DNA from: UBA5004 sp964342515
GTDB lineage: Bacteria; Patescibacteriota; Minisyncoccia; Phycocordibacterales; Zambryskibacteraceae
Direction: 5' to 3'
Assembly: GCA_964342515.1 (NCBI GenBank)
Contig: CAYFFP010000002.1
Coordinates: 11,544 to 75,543 of the forward strand
Length of the DNA: 64,000 nt
Position numbers and translations under genes: made by a program
The notes under the pieces: model-generated
What the model was told of the DNA's origin: nothing
Seen by the model: only the letters and a program-made list of their open reading frames with translations
Database searches by the model: none
Part shown: in pieces, positions 50,022-59,131 of the stretch
How the letters are laid out: each line of letters begins with the position of its first letter
Numbering within the stretch: the first letter of the stretch is position 1

Positions 50022-51543
50022 CTTGATAAAAGATAAATTAAATAATTGGATAAAGGAGTCTTTAGGGCGAGAGGACTTTGTTTTGGCGCATCCGAAACTC
50101 TTAGAGCATGGAGATTATTCCGTGATTGTTTCTGATAAGAGTGCAAAAGATGATTTTGAAATTTTAAAGAGTAAAAAGCCGGATTTTATAGACAAGGTAG
50201 ATTTCATTCCTCCAAGATTCATAAATCTGCGCCTCTCAAAAGCATTTTTTAAAGAAAGTTTAAAGGAGATTATCGAGAAGGAAGAAAATTTCGGTGGGAC
50301 CGAAATTTTCAAAGAACAAAAAGTAATGGTCGAACATACCCAACCAAATCCGTTCAAGAAATTTCATATCGGCCATCTCATGAATAATGTCATCGGCGAA
50401 GCTGTGGCGAGAACGGTTCTCGCGAATGGGGCGGAAGTGAAGACTTGCAGTTATCACGGCGATATAGGCTTGCATGTGGCCAAAGCTCTATGGAAGGGCG
50501 ATTATGCTCTGGGCGCGAAAGCGTACGAAGAGGACCCGCGAGCCAAGTCGGAAATAGAGGATTTGAACAAGAAAATTTACGATAAGTCCGATTCGGAGAT
50601 AAATGCGAAATACCAAGAGGGGAGGAAAAAGTCATTGGAGGAATTCGAAAAAATATATCAAAGACTGGGCAGTAATTTTGATTATCATTTCTTCGAATCA
50701 GATACGGCGGAGATTGGCAAAAAAATCGTGCTTGATAACGCAGGCAGAGTTTTTGAAGAATCGGAGGGAGCGGTCGTGTTTAAGGGCAGTTATACGCGAG
50801 TTTTCGTCAGTTCCCAAGGGTTGCCGACATATGAGGCCAAGGAACTGGGCTTGGCGAAAGTTAAGAGAGAGAAATATAATTTCGACCAGTCAATTACCGT
50901 AACCGGCAACGAGCAAGACGCGTTTTTTAACGTGGTGGAAGAGGCTATCGGCAAAGTTTTCCCAGAACTTAAAGGAAAGTTAAGCCATCTTTCTCATGGG
51001 ATGTTGCGGTTGCCTTCTGGGAAAATGTCTTCGCGCACCGGAGAGGTAATCACAACCGAAGAATTGATAGAAGAAGTGAAGGGGAGAGTGAGGGGCGATG
51101 AACAGGTAGCGGTTGGCGCTATCAAATACATGATATTGCGGCAAACTATCGGCAATGACATTATCTTCGACTTCGAAAAGTCGGTTTCTACCGAAGGAGA
51201 TTCCGGAGTTTATCTCCAGTATGCCCATGCCCGCGCGAATTCGGTTTTGCAAAAATCAGGTGTGTTGACACCGAGTGTCAACAAAATGGCTCAACAACTG
51301 GATATTTTGGAAATTGAAAGATTATTATACCGATTTCCGGAAATTGTGGAGCGTGCTGGCCAAGAATACGCTCCAAACTACATTACGACTTATCTCACCG
51401 AGCTTGCGGCAAGCTTCAACAACTTTTATGCTAAAGAGCCGATCATTGGCGATTCCTATCGTTTAGCCATAACCTCGGCCTTTAAAATTGTAATGCGGAA
51501 CGGGCTCTGGATTCTCGGCATCCCCGCGCCTGAAAGATTATGA
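50011..51543 (+). CDS. argS: Arginyl-tRNA synthetase
   Basis: 510 residues from GTG 50011, overlapping the HD gene by 11 bp. N-terminal additional domain, HIGH motif as KFHIGHLMNN, KMSSRTG, and a C-terminal DALR anticodon domain (HARANSVLQKSG, YLTELAASFNNFYA). A perfect RAYT palindrome (51264-51282) is in frame in this domain, encoding GVLTPSVNK. Confidence 0.95.
   Translation: MLNNLIKDKLNNWIKESLGREDFVLAHPKLLEHGDYSVIVSDKSAKDDFEILKSKKPDFIDKVDFIPPRFINLRLSKAFFKESLKEIIEKEENFGGTEIFKEQKVMVEHTQPNPFKKFHIGHLMNNVIGEAVARTVLANGAEVKTCSYHGDIGLHVAKALWKGDYALGAKAYEEDPRAKSEIEDLNKKIYDKSDSEINAKYQEGRKKSLEEFEKIYQRLGSNFDYHFFESDTAEIGKKIVLDNAGRVFEESEGAVVFKGSYTRVFVSSQGLPTYEAKELGLAKVKREKYNFDQSITVTGNEQDAFFNVVEEAIGKVFPELKGKLSHLSHGMLRLPSGKMSSRTGEVITTEELIEEVKGRVRGDEQVAVGAIKYMILRQTIGNDIIFDFEKSVSTEGDSGVYLQYAHARANSVLQKSGVLTPSVNKMAQQLDILEIERLLYRFPEIVERAGQEYAPNYITTYLTELAASFNNFYAKEPIIGDSYRLAITSAFKIVMRNGLWILGIPAPERL
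51264..51282. repeat. RAYT palindrome, perfect copy inside argS
   Basis: GTTGACACCGAGTGTCAAC, identical to 2913 and 4143, about 48 kb from the RAYT gene. Confidence 0.82.
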
Positions 51544-54500
51544 ACGAAAAATCAGATAGAGCTAAGAAAGAGGAAGAAATTCTCAAATTTTGGAAAGAGA
51601 ATAAGATTTTCGAAAAAACCCTGGAGAAAAAATCTCCGAAGGGCGAATTTGTGTTTTACGAAGGTCCGCCGACGGCTAACGGCAGGCCCGGAATCCATCA
51701 CTTGGAGGCCAGAGCCTTCAAAGACGCTATTCCTCGCTATAAGACTATGCAGGGCTATCATGTGCCCCGCAAAGGAGGATGGGATACGCATGGTTTGCCA
51801 GTAGAGCTTGAAGTTGAGAAACATTTAGGGTTAAAGAGTAAAAAAGAGATAGAACAATACGACATCGCGAAATTTAATGAGGAATGTAAAAAAAGTGTTT
51901 GGAAATATGTCGATGAATGGAGCGAATTTACAGATAGGATGGGTTATTGGGTTGACCAGAAGAATGCCTACGTCACTTACCACAACTCATATATCCAAGA
52001 ATTATGGAAAGTTCTTGCTCATGTAGAGAAAAGAAAACTTTTATACAAAGATTATAAAGTTCTGCCGTGGTGTCCGCGCTGCGGTACAGCCCTCTCTTCC
52101 CACGAACTTGCTCAAGGTTATCAGGATGTCAAAGATATTTCACTTTATGTGAAGTTTAAGGTTGTTGGTCAAGAAAATACCTATCTGGTTGCTTGGACGA
52201 CTACTCCTTGGACTCTGCCGGGTAACGTTGCTCTCGCGGTAGGGAAAGATATTCAGTATGTAAAATATAAATGGGCCGGGGAATTTTATATTGTAGCGAA
52301 AGAGCGTGCTCATAAATGGCCAGGACTTGATCCTGAAGAATTCTTAGGAAAAGACTTGGTTAGGCTAGAGTATGAGCCGCTTTATGAATTCAGCCCGAAA
52401 AATGAAAATTCTCATAAAGTTTATGCGGCTGATTTTGTTACCACGACGGATGGCACCGGTATAGTTCACACTGCCGTTATGTACGGGCAGGATGACTTTG
52501 AGCTTGGCAATATTATCGGTTTGCCGAAGCATCATTTGGTAGATGAGGCTGGCTACTTTAAGCAAGATACCGGATTTCTCGCAGGGAAGTCAGTAGTGGA
52601 GGAATCTACCGCAGTAGAAATTCTTAAGGACTTGCAAAATCGCGGATTATTGTTCGACAAAGAATCATACACCCACTCATATCCTTTCTGCTGGAGATGC
52701 AAAACTCGTTTGATCTATTACGCGCGTGATTCTTGGTACATAGCGATGTCGAAGTTGCGAGATAAGCTGGTAAAAGAAAATGAAAAGATACACTGGGAGC
52801 CGGAGTACATAAAGGAAGGCCGTTTTGGTGAATGGCTAAGAGAGATCAAAGATTGGGCCATCTCGCGCGAGCGCTACTGGGGGACGCCATTACCTGTCTG
52901 GCAGAATACCGATGGAGCAAGAATTGTAGTAGATTCAATCGAAACTCTGAAAAAATATGCCAAAAATAATGGCAATGAATTTATTTTCATCCGCCACGGA
53001 GAAGCAGAAAATAATACGAAGAATATTATCAATACTGATCTTACAAAACTATATCGTCTTACCGAACGAGGGAAAAAACAAATTGCAGATCAGGTGAATA
53101 AGATAAATAGAGTAGATGCAATATATACATCCCCTTTCGTACGAGCGAAAGAGACTGCTGAAATAATTGCAGGTAAGCTCGGCTTTGATAAAACAAAAAT
53201 AAAAGAGGATGACAGGTTGCGCGAACTAGATTTCGGCGATCTTAATGGCAAGCCGTTTGCCGAATATCTGGCATATGAAGAGGAATATATCTCAACATAC
53301 GATGCAAAACTTCCTAACGGGGAAAGTTACAATGATGCAAAGAAACGCTTTGGAGAATTTATCTATGAGATAGATTCTAAGCATCGCAACGAAAAGATTC
53401 TTGTCTCTACGCACGGTATGGGACTTGAGGCGGCGCTTGCTATTGTCGAGGGAGCTGATCTAAAGAGATCGAAAGAGATCATTGATACACCCAACCCTAA
53501 TTTTAAAGTGGGAGGTATTATCCAATTTGATTTTGTACCGCTTCCTCATAACGAAAATTATGAGTTAGATTTGCACCGTCCTTATATTGATGAAATTGTT
53601 TTAGAAAAAGACGGCGAAGAATATAAGCGTGTCAAAGAAGTGATGGATGTGTGGCTCGACTCTGGCGCCATGCCTTTCGCCCAAGAGCCGGGCGATGTCA
53701 GATTTCCGGCAGACTTTATATCGGAAGCAGTGGATCAGACTCGTGGCTGGTTCTATACACTTCATGCCATCGGCATACTTATGGAGGAGGGCCATGCGTA
53801 CAAGAACGTCATTTGCCTCGGCCATATTCTAGACAAAGAAGGCAAGAAGATGAGTAAATCAGTAGGGAATGTGGTCAACCCATGGGAAATGATGGATAAG
53901 TATGGAGTAGATACCTTACGCCTATGGATGTATTCGGTTAACCAGCCCGGAGAATCTAAAAATTTCGATGAGCGTAGTGTCGATGAGCTACAGAAGAGGG
54001 TATTTAATCTACTCGATAATGTTCACTCATTTTATGAGCTGTATCGAGATAAGGAATTAGAGAAGGAAGAGAGTAATAGTAAAAATATATTGGATAAGTG
54101 GATACTTTCAAGATTGGCGCAGCTTACTGAAGAAGTAACCAAAAATCTTGATAATTATAAGCTTCTAGAACCGGTCCGGGCTTTGCGAGAGTTCATAGAT
54201 GATTTATCCACTTGGTATTTGCGCCGCTCACGGGAGCGTATAAAGGAAGGTGATAAGGAAGCCAAGCAAACTCTCTATTTCGTATTGAAAGAAGTCTCAA
54301 AGCTGCTTGCGCCCTTTGCGCCATTTGTAGCGGAAGACCTATACCAGAAGCTTCGTCGAGACAATGAGCCTGAAAGCGTGCATTTAGAGAATTGGCCGGA
54401 AACAGGCAAAAAAGACGATAAAATCATAAAGAGCATGGAGCGCACTCGTAAGATTGCATCTTTAGCCTTGGAACAGCGCTCCAAAGCTGATAAAAAAATT

Positions 54501-54827
54501 CGTCAGCCTCTGGCTAAACTTGAAGTTAAGGATTTAGACATCACCGTAGCGGAAACTGTTATTCTGCAGGATGAGATTAATGTAAAAAATATTTTAGAAA
54601 ACAAAGAGCTTGAAACAGAGATAAGACTTGATACCATTATCACTCCGGAATTAGAGGAAGAAGGAAGAGTTCGCGACGCTATCAGAGTTATACAAGATTG
54701 GAGAAAGGAAAAAGGACTTAAACCGGGAGAAAAAACTCAATACCAAACAGACGATGAAATCCTCTTCAAGCACAAAGAAGAAATAGAAAAAGCGACAAAC
54801 GTTGAGCTATCACATCTACACAACTAA
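51540..54827 (+). CDS. ileS: Isoleucyl-tRNA synthetase with inserted histidine-phosphatase domain
   Basis: 1095 residues. The HIGH region reads GRPGIHH (about 49-54), with editing-domain motifs, KMSKSVGN (about 769) and the HRPYIDEI/WLDSGAMPFAQ segments typical of eukaryote-like (type 2) IleRS. Between LPVWQ (about 458) and HRPYIDEI (about 678) lies a complete histidine phosphatase domain, about residues 478-668: IFIRHGEAE (R485, H486), SPFVRAKETAE (R535), RELDFGDL (E562), STHGMGLE (H625). All five catalytic positions are present. Both flanking parts are in one frame. Confidence 0.95.
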   Translation: MNEKSDRAKKEEEILKFWKENKIFEKTLEKKSPKGEFVFYEGPPTANGRPGIHHLEARAFKDAIPRYKTMQGYHVPRKGGWDTHGLPVELEVEKHLGLKSKKEIEQYDIAKFNEECKKSVWKYVDEWSEFTDRMGYWVDQKNAYVTYHNSYIQELWKVLAHVEKRKLLYKDYKVLPWCPRCGTALSSHELAQGYQDVKDISLYVKFKVVGQENTYLVAWTTTPWTLPGNVALAVGKDIQYVKYKWAGEFYIVAKERAHKWPGLDPEEFLGKDLVRLEYEPLYEFSPKNENSHKVYAADFVTTTDGTGIVHTAVMYGQDDFELGNIIGLPKHHLVDEAGYFKQDTGFLAGKSVVEESTAVEILKDLQNRGLLFDKESYTHSYPFCWRCKTRLIYYARDSWYIAMSKLRDKLVKENEKIHWEPEYIKEGRFGEWLREIKDWAISRERYWGTPLPVWQNTDGARIVVDSIETLKKYAKNNGNEFIFIRHGEAENNTKNIINTDLTKLYRLTERGKKQIADQVNKINRVDAIYTSPFVRAKETAEIIAGKLGFDKTKIKEDDRLRELDFGDLNGKPFAEYLAYEEEYISTYDAKLPNGESYNDAKKRFGEFIYEIDSKHRNEKILVSTHGMGLEAALAIVEGADLKRSKEIIDTPNPNFKVGGIIQFDFVPLPHNENYELDLHRPYIDEIVLEKDGEEYKRVKEVMDVWLDSGAMPFAQEPGDVRFPADFISEAVDQTRGWFYTLHAIGILMEEGHAYKNVICLGHILDKEGKKMSKSVGNVVNPWEMMDKYGVDTLRLWMYSVNQPGESKNFDERSVDELQKRVFNLLDNVHSFYELYRDKELEKEESNSKNILDKWILSRLAQLTEEVTKNLDNYKLLEPVRALREFIDDLSTWYLRRSRERIKEGDKEAKQTLYFVLKEVSKLLAPFAPFVAEDLYQKLRRDNEPESVHLENWPETGKKDDKIIKSMERTRKIASLALEQRSKADKKIRQPLAKLEVKDLDITVAETVILQDEINVKNILENKELETEIRLDTIITPELEEEGRVRDAIRVIQDWRKEKGLKPGEKTQYQTDDEILFKHKEEIEKATNVELSHLHN
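52966..53545 (+). other. Inserted histidine phosphatase (PGAM-like) domain within ileS
   Basis: Coding for about residues 478-668 of IleRS. The domain has the phospho-His RHG motif, second Arg, acid Glu and second His of the superfamily. No stop or frameshift separates it from the synthetase. Confidence 0.85.
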
Positions 54828-55281
54828 AGGAATTGTGCTTTCCGAGCGGCCGGTAGGAGAAGCGGACAGGATTTATAATATTCTTACGCGCGACTTAGGA
54901 TTGGTGAGAGCTCGAGCACTAGCAGTGAGAAAACCGGCATCTAAGCTGCGCGGAGCGCTCGAGCCGTTTGTTTTATCTCAAGTTTCTCTGGTGCGCGGCA
55001 AGGAATACTGGCGGGTAACCTCAGCAGAGGTTATAAAAAGAATAATGCCGCTGCCAGAGATTGCCCGACCGCTTAACCTGATAGAAAGGTTGGTGCAGGG
55101 CGAAGAAGCGCATCCGGAATTCTTCGATGCGGTGGAAGAATCCCTTTCTTCCGGTGAACTCCCGTTAGTTTCGCAGATAATGTACCGCTTGGGGTATCTT
55201 AAAGAGTCGGACCTTAATCTGGGAAAAAAAAGACTTATCAAAGCTATTAACGAAGGCCTGCAATCAAGCCATCTGTTATAA
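54802..55281 (+). CDS. recO: RecO recombination mediator, short form
   Basis: 159 residues from TTG 54802, overlapping ileS by 26 bp. The N-terminal OB domain is well matched (TTKGIVLSERPVGEADRIYN, GLVRARALAVRKPASKLRG, ALEPFVLSQVSLVRGKEYW). The usual ~240-residue protein has a larger helical domain with a zinc finger; here it is cut short and has no CxxC. Confidence 0.82.
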   Translation: MSYHIYTTKGIVLSERPVGEADRIYNILTRDLGLVRARALAVRKPASKLRGALEPFVLSQVSLVRGKEYWRVTSAEVIKRIMPLPEIARPLNLIERLVQGEEAHPEFFDAVEESLSSGELPLVSQIMYRLGYLKESDLNLGKKRLIKAINEGLQSSHLL

Positions 55282-55311
55282 TAAAATGCCTGCGTTTACG
55301 TCAAAAGCATT

Positions 55312-57198
55312 ATGACTCCCGAGAAAAGCAAGTTTGAAAAGCTCTCCGAAGCGCTTTATTCCCGCACGCGCTACCGCGATCCGCGCGACGAGAGAAGCAA
55401 TGTCGAACCGCTGGAAACTCCGGCAGTAGAAGAGCGCTGGCAATCTCCTAAACTGGATGAAATACTCTCGCGGGAGCGCATAGAACCCAAGGCCACCCCG
55501 TTTATGAAAAAATTCTTCGTCTTTGCCCTGCTATTCTTCATTGCCGCGATTCTCTTGGCCGGATTTATTTTCTTCGGCGGGACGAACTTTATCTCTTCCA
55601 AAAATGTTGATATCGAAGCAGTAGGCCCGACCTTCTCGAGAGCGGGAGAAGCGATTGAACTCGGGGTAACTATCAAAAACGGCAACAACAGCGCCCTTGA
55701 GACGGCGACATTGTCCATCCATTACCCCTCCGGTACCCGTGACCCGCAATCAACCGACAAAACACTCACTTTCGGCAGGGAAGAGCTGGGGGTAATAGGG
55801 GCCGGTGATGAAGCTGTAAGAAACGTGAGATTCGTGCTGATCGGCTCGCCCGGAGAACAGAAGGAGATAAAATTCTCCGTCGAATATAAAGTGCTCGGTT
55901 CCAACGCCACTTTCTACAAAGACAAAGTTTACCCCGTAACCATAGGCAGCGCTCCGCTCGGCTTAAACATAAGCGCTCCCGAACATGTCAATTCCGGCGC
56001 GGACTTTACCACCACCGCTTCCATTTCTCTTAACTCAACGGAAATTTTGAAGAACGTGATGCTGCGCGCGGAGTATCCGTACGGTTTCACTGCCGTCTCG
56101 GCCCTGCCCCCTGCCGTCTCCGAGAATAACGTCTGGCGCTTGGGCGACCTTGTCCCCGGCATGAGCAAAAAGATAGAAATACTGGGGCGTCTCACTGGAG
56201 AGAATGAAGACCTACGCACCTTCCGCTTCTACGTCGGAGTGGACGATACGGTCATTCTCTCGGCGCAAAACACCATAGCGATAGAGAAGCCCTCCATAGC
56301 GCTCTCCGCGAGCTTTAACGGCGAAAGCGTGCCCGTGTATACCGCGCCGGCGGAGAGCGCTATCGGCGCTGTCGTTAAATTCCGGAACAATATGCCGGAA
56401 AAAATTTTGAACCCCTCTCTTGAAGCGCGCCTTTCGGGAGAAGCGCTCGACAAGAACTCGGTCGTCGCTCAGAATGGCGGGCAATACAATAAAACCTCCG
56501 GCCACATCAACTGGAGCATCTTAAGCCCGCAAGGATTAAGAGAGCTTTTGCCCGGGGAGGGAGGCGCCACTTCTTTTATCTTCTCGGCCTTGCCGGAAAG
56601 CGTCGTCCCCGCTTCCTCCCGCGAGATTAAGGTGGAGCTTATCTTCTCCGGCATACAAGCGGGAGGCGCACCTCTTACGGTGGCGGAGTCTTACACCGTA
56701 AAAGTCGCCTCCCAAGTCGTGCTCTCCTCCCGCGCCGGCCACTCCTTAGGGCCGTTTGCCAATACCGGACCGATACCGCCGAAAGTGGGAACCGCGACCA
56801 CTTACGGCATCACTTTGGCAGCCCTAAACACGCAAAGCAATATTGCCGATGCCAAAGTAACGGCTCGTCTTGGCCAGAACGTAAAATGGGTCGGCGTACA
56901 TACCAGCGGAGACGAAAATATTTCTTACGACGAAAAGACCAACATCATCACTTGGGAGTTGGGCACTTTGGCAGCCGGCACGGGATTTTCAACTCCGTCT
57001 CGGACAGCGGCCTTCCAAGTTTCTCTTACTCCGGCAATGAATCAGCTCGGCACGGCGCCGGTACTGGTAAGCAATATTGCACTTACCGGCTACGACCATT
57101 TGTCCGATAAGACTATAAATATCACTAATCCGAATTTGACTACCCGCATCTCAACCGACCCCGCGTTTATCCAAGGAGATGATATAGTAGTCAAATGA
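55312..57198 (+). CDS. Membrane-anchored protein with repeated Ig-like domains
   Basis: 628 residues: cytoplasmic start, one membrane helix (FFVFALLFFIAAILLAGFIFF, about 68-88), then three to four beta-rich DUF11-like modules (AIELGVTIKNGNNSALETA, GADFTTTASISLNSTEIL, ATTYGITLAALNTQ). Likely a surface or envelope scaffold; no enzymatic motif. TGT-extended TATAAT (55277-55282) gives a leader of about 23 nt. Confidence 0.75.
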   Translation: MTPEKSKFEKLSEALYSRTRYRDPRDERSNVEPLETPAVEERWQSPKLDEILSRERIEPKATPFMKKFFVFALLFFIAAILLAGFIFFGGTNFISSKNVDIEAVGPTFSRAGEAIELGVTIKNGNNSALETATLSIHYPSGTRDPQSTDKTLTFGREELGVIGAGDEAVRNVRFVLIGSPGEQKEIKFSVEYKVLGSNATFYKDKVYPVTIGSAPLGLNISAPEHVNSGADFTTTASISLNSTEILKNVMLRAEYPYGFTAVSALPPAVSENNVWRLGDLVPGMSKKIEILGRLTGENEDLRTFRFYVGVDDTVILSAQNTIAIEKPSIALSASFNGESVPVYTAPAESAIGAVVKFRNNMPEKILNPSLEARLSGEALDKNSVVAQNGGQYNKTSGHINWSILSPQGLRELLPGEGGATSFIFSALPESVVPASSREIKVELIFSGIQAGGAPLTVAESYTVKVASQVVLSSRAGHSLGPFANTGPIPPKVGTATTYGITLAALNTQSNIADAKVTARLGQNVKWVGVHTSGDENISYDEKTNIITWELGTLAAGTGFSTPSRTAAFQVSLTPAMNQLGTAPVLVSNIALTGYDHLSDKTINITNPNLTTRISTDPAFIQGDDIVVK

Positions 57199-58343
57199 TG
57201 GAGAAAATTGTCTCGCTTTGCAAACGCAGAGGGTTTATTTATCCCAGTTCCGAGATCTATGGCGGCTTTTCGGGCTTCTGGAATTACGGACATTACGGAA
57301 CGATTCTGAAAGAAAATATTAAGTGTCTTTGGAAGCAACGATTCGTATTTGATCGCGAAGACATGTTCGTGACAGATACTTCTATCATAAGTAACCCGAA
57401 AGTTTTGGAAGCTTCCGGGCACGTCTCAAATTTTGGTAGTGAGCTTTTTAAAACAGAAATAGGTACTGGAGAAGAAACGGTCACATCTCATTTGCGTGCG
57501 GAGACAGCACAAGGAATCTTCGTTGATTTTAAGAATCTTGTAGACACACATCATCCAAAGATTCCTTTCGGTGTAGCTCAAATCGGGAAAGCTTTTCGTA
57601 ATGAAATTTCTCCTCGAGATTTTATCTTTCGCTCCCGCGAATTCGAACAGATGGAAGTCGAGTATTTCGTCAAAGAAGAAAATTGGGAGAAACATTTTGA
57701 GATGTGGAAAGAAATTATGAATAATTTTGCAACTGAGATTGGGGTCAATGTCCATGAGTTCGATGTCCCGTCAGAGGATAGAGCTCACTATTCTAAACGA
57801 ACTATTGATTTCCAATTCGATTACCCATTTGGTCGCGGAGAACTCTGGGGTCTCGCTTATCGCACCGATTTCGACCTTAAGAACCACAATCTCGATTATC
57901 TGGATGAGTCGACCGGAGAAAGAATGGTGCCTCATGTGGTAGAGCCATCTTTGGGTGTCGACCGCACCGTTCTGGCCGTTCTTATTTCTGCCTATACTGA
58001 AGATACTCTTGGCGGAGAAAAAAGAATCTATCTAAAACTTGCAAAGAGCATCGCGCCAATTCGCGCAGCAATCTTTCCGCTTTTAAAAAACAAACCAGAA
58101 TTGGTAAAGAAAGCCCGAGAAGTATATGAAAGCTTGAAGCTGTCAGCTAATAGTTATCAACTTGAATATGACGACAACGGCAACATCGGCAAGCGATATA
58201 GGAGACAGGATGAAATCGGCACGCCTTATTGCATTACCATTGACTTCGATACACTTGAAGACGATACCGTGACCTTGCGCGCTCGCGACACCGGAGAGCA
58301 GGAAAGGGTAAAAATAAAGGAACTTTTGGGTAAGATTCGATAA
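57195..58343 (+). CDS. glyS: Glycyl-tRNA synthetase, class II dimeric type
   Basis: 382 residues: YPSSEIYGGFSGFWNYGHYG (motif 1 side), LRAETAQGIFVDF, FGVAQIGKAFRNEISPR (motif 2), VEPSLGVDRTVLAVL (motif 3), C-terminal anticodon domain. Shorter than typical GlyQS. An AGCT-type repeat (58131-58162) encodes SLKLSANSYQL. ATG overlaps the upstream stop. Confidence 0.95.
   Translation: MMEKIVSLCKRRGFIYPSSEIYGGFSGFWNYGHYGTILKENIKCLWKQRFVFDREDMFVTDTSIISNPKVLEASGHVSNFGSELFKTEIGTGEETVTSHLRAETAQGIFVDFKNLVDTHHPKIPFGVAQIGKAFRNEISPRDFIFRSREFEQMEVEYFVKEENWEKHFEMWKEIMNNFATEIGVNVHEFDVPSEDRAHYSKRTIDFQFDYPFGRGELWGLAYRTDFDLKNHNLDYLDESTGERMVPHVVEPSLGVDRTVLAVLISAYTEDTLGGEKRIYLKLAKSIAPIRAAIFPLLKNKPELVKKAREVYESLKLSANSYQLEYDDNGNIGKRYRRQDEIGTPYCITIDFDTLEDDTVTLRARDTGEQERVKIKELLGKIR
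58131..58162. repeat. AGCT-type repeat inside glyS
   Basis: GAAGCTGTCAGCTAATAGTTA in frame, like the ksgA cluster; translated KLSANSYQL. Confidence 0.45.
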
Positions 58344-58398
58344 AATCCTTATTTTTAAGGCACTTTTTTGATATTTAGAATTATGAAGTGAAATTTGT

Positions 58399-58426
58399 TT
58401 GTATTAATTTATTAATACGTTATAAT
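58399..58426 (+). promoter_or_regulatory. Promoter of the PaaX/Cas2-like gene
   Basis: -35 TTGTAT (58399-58404), 16-bp spacer, perfect -10 TATAAT (58421-58426). The -10 and the start point lie inside the 38-bp palindrome at 58415-58452. Confidence 0.6.
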
Positions 58427-58452
58427 CTAGCTATAGCAAGAAGATAACGTAT
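58415..58452. repeat. 38-bp GCTATAGC palindrome over promoter and start codon
   Basis: Arms ATACGTTAT (58415-58423) and ATAACGTAT (58444-58452) around the core GCTATAGC (58430-58437). It covers the -10 box, the transcription start and the first two bases of ATG 58451, an ideal position for a repressor. Confidence 0.82.
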
Positions 58453-59017
58453 GGGTAGATTAGAAGAAAGAAACCGAAAAAGAAGTAGGCGGAGAGACCT
58501 CCAGAAAATAATTCTGGAAACTGTAGCGACTGCCGGTATCTTGAGTGCCGCATTGGTTGCGCCGAATGTTATCGGCGCTATGGGGAAGTTAGGACTAATT
58601 CCGAACAGGCGGCAGAGAGAATATGTGAATTCATCCGCGAGCAAGTTGGTCAAAAGAGGATTACTTTTCTACAACGGCAAGTATTATCAGATGACTCCGG
58701 AAGGGGAGAGTCTGTTGCGTCGCTGGAAATTTGCGGACTTCAAATTGGATAAACCGAAAAAGTGGGATAAGAAATGGCGGGTAATAATTTTCGATATCCC
58801 GGAGAAGAAAAAGAGTATTCGAGAGCTTATAAGATCTCTTTTTACTCAAGCCGGATTGAGAAGATTGCAGGACAGCGTCTGGGTCTACCCTTATGACTGC
58901 GAGGATATTCTGACGCTTTTGAAGACAGATCTGGGTGTAGGTAAGAACATCTTGTATTTAATAGTTGATGAGATAGAGAGCGATAAATATCTTCGTGAGG
59001 AATTCAAACTTATTTGA
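58451..59017 (+). CDS. PaaX-like regulator with Cas2-like C-terminal domain
   Basis: 188 residues. A basic start and hydrophobic helix region (about 20-50), a winged-helix segment (SSASKLVKRGLLFYNGKYY, MTPEGESLLRRW), then KKWRVIIFDIPEKKKSIREL and LRRLQDSVWVYPYDCEDIL, which resemble the C-terminal domain of PaaX repressors, itself a Cas2-like ferredoxin fold. There are no cas genes or repeats nearby, so it is not a CRISPR protein. It is bracketed by two direct 38-bp palindromes. Confidence 0.78.
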   Translation: MGRLEERNRKRSRRRDLQKIILETVATAGILSAALVAPNVIGAMGKLGLIPNRRQREYVNSSASKLVKRGLLFYNGKYYQMTPEGESLLRRWKFADFKLDKPKKWDKKWRVIIFDIPEKKKSIRELIRSLFTQAGLRRLQDSVWVYPYDCEDILTLLKTDLGVGKNILYLIVDEIESDKYLREEFKLI

Positions 59018-59027
59018 GTTTTTTACA

Positions 59028-59065
59028 ATACGTTATAATCTAGCTATAGCAAGAAGATAACGTAT
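59028..59065. repeat. 38-bp GCTATAGC palindrome, downstream copy
   Basis: Identical to 58415-58452, same orientation, beginning 11 bp after the PaaX-like stop and 67 bp before the M16 start. Confidence 0.85.
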
Positions 59066-59131
59066 CAGGTTAACTCACAACGATTGGCAAGATTTGAAAG
59101 AAGCCATCTCTTAGGGTATTCTGTGTTTCTA

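Noticed and set aside
58415..59065. CRISPR-associated locus, because of a Cas2-like fold and repeats
   Set aside because: Only two copies of the repeat 613 bp apart, with a gene and not spacers between them; no cas1 or effector; the protein has a PaaX-like winged helix.
59084..59131. M16 peptidase start at TTG 59084
   Set aside because: The extra 16 residues are not conserved in type; ATG 59132 directly precedes the family start KTTLPNGLRI.
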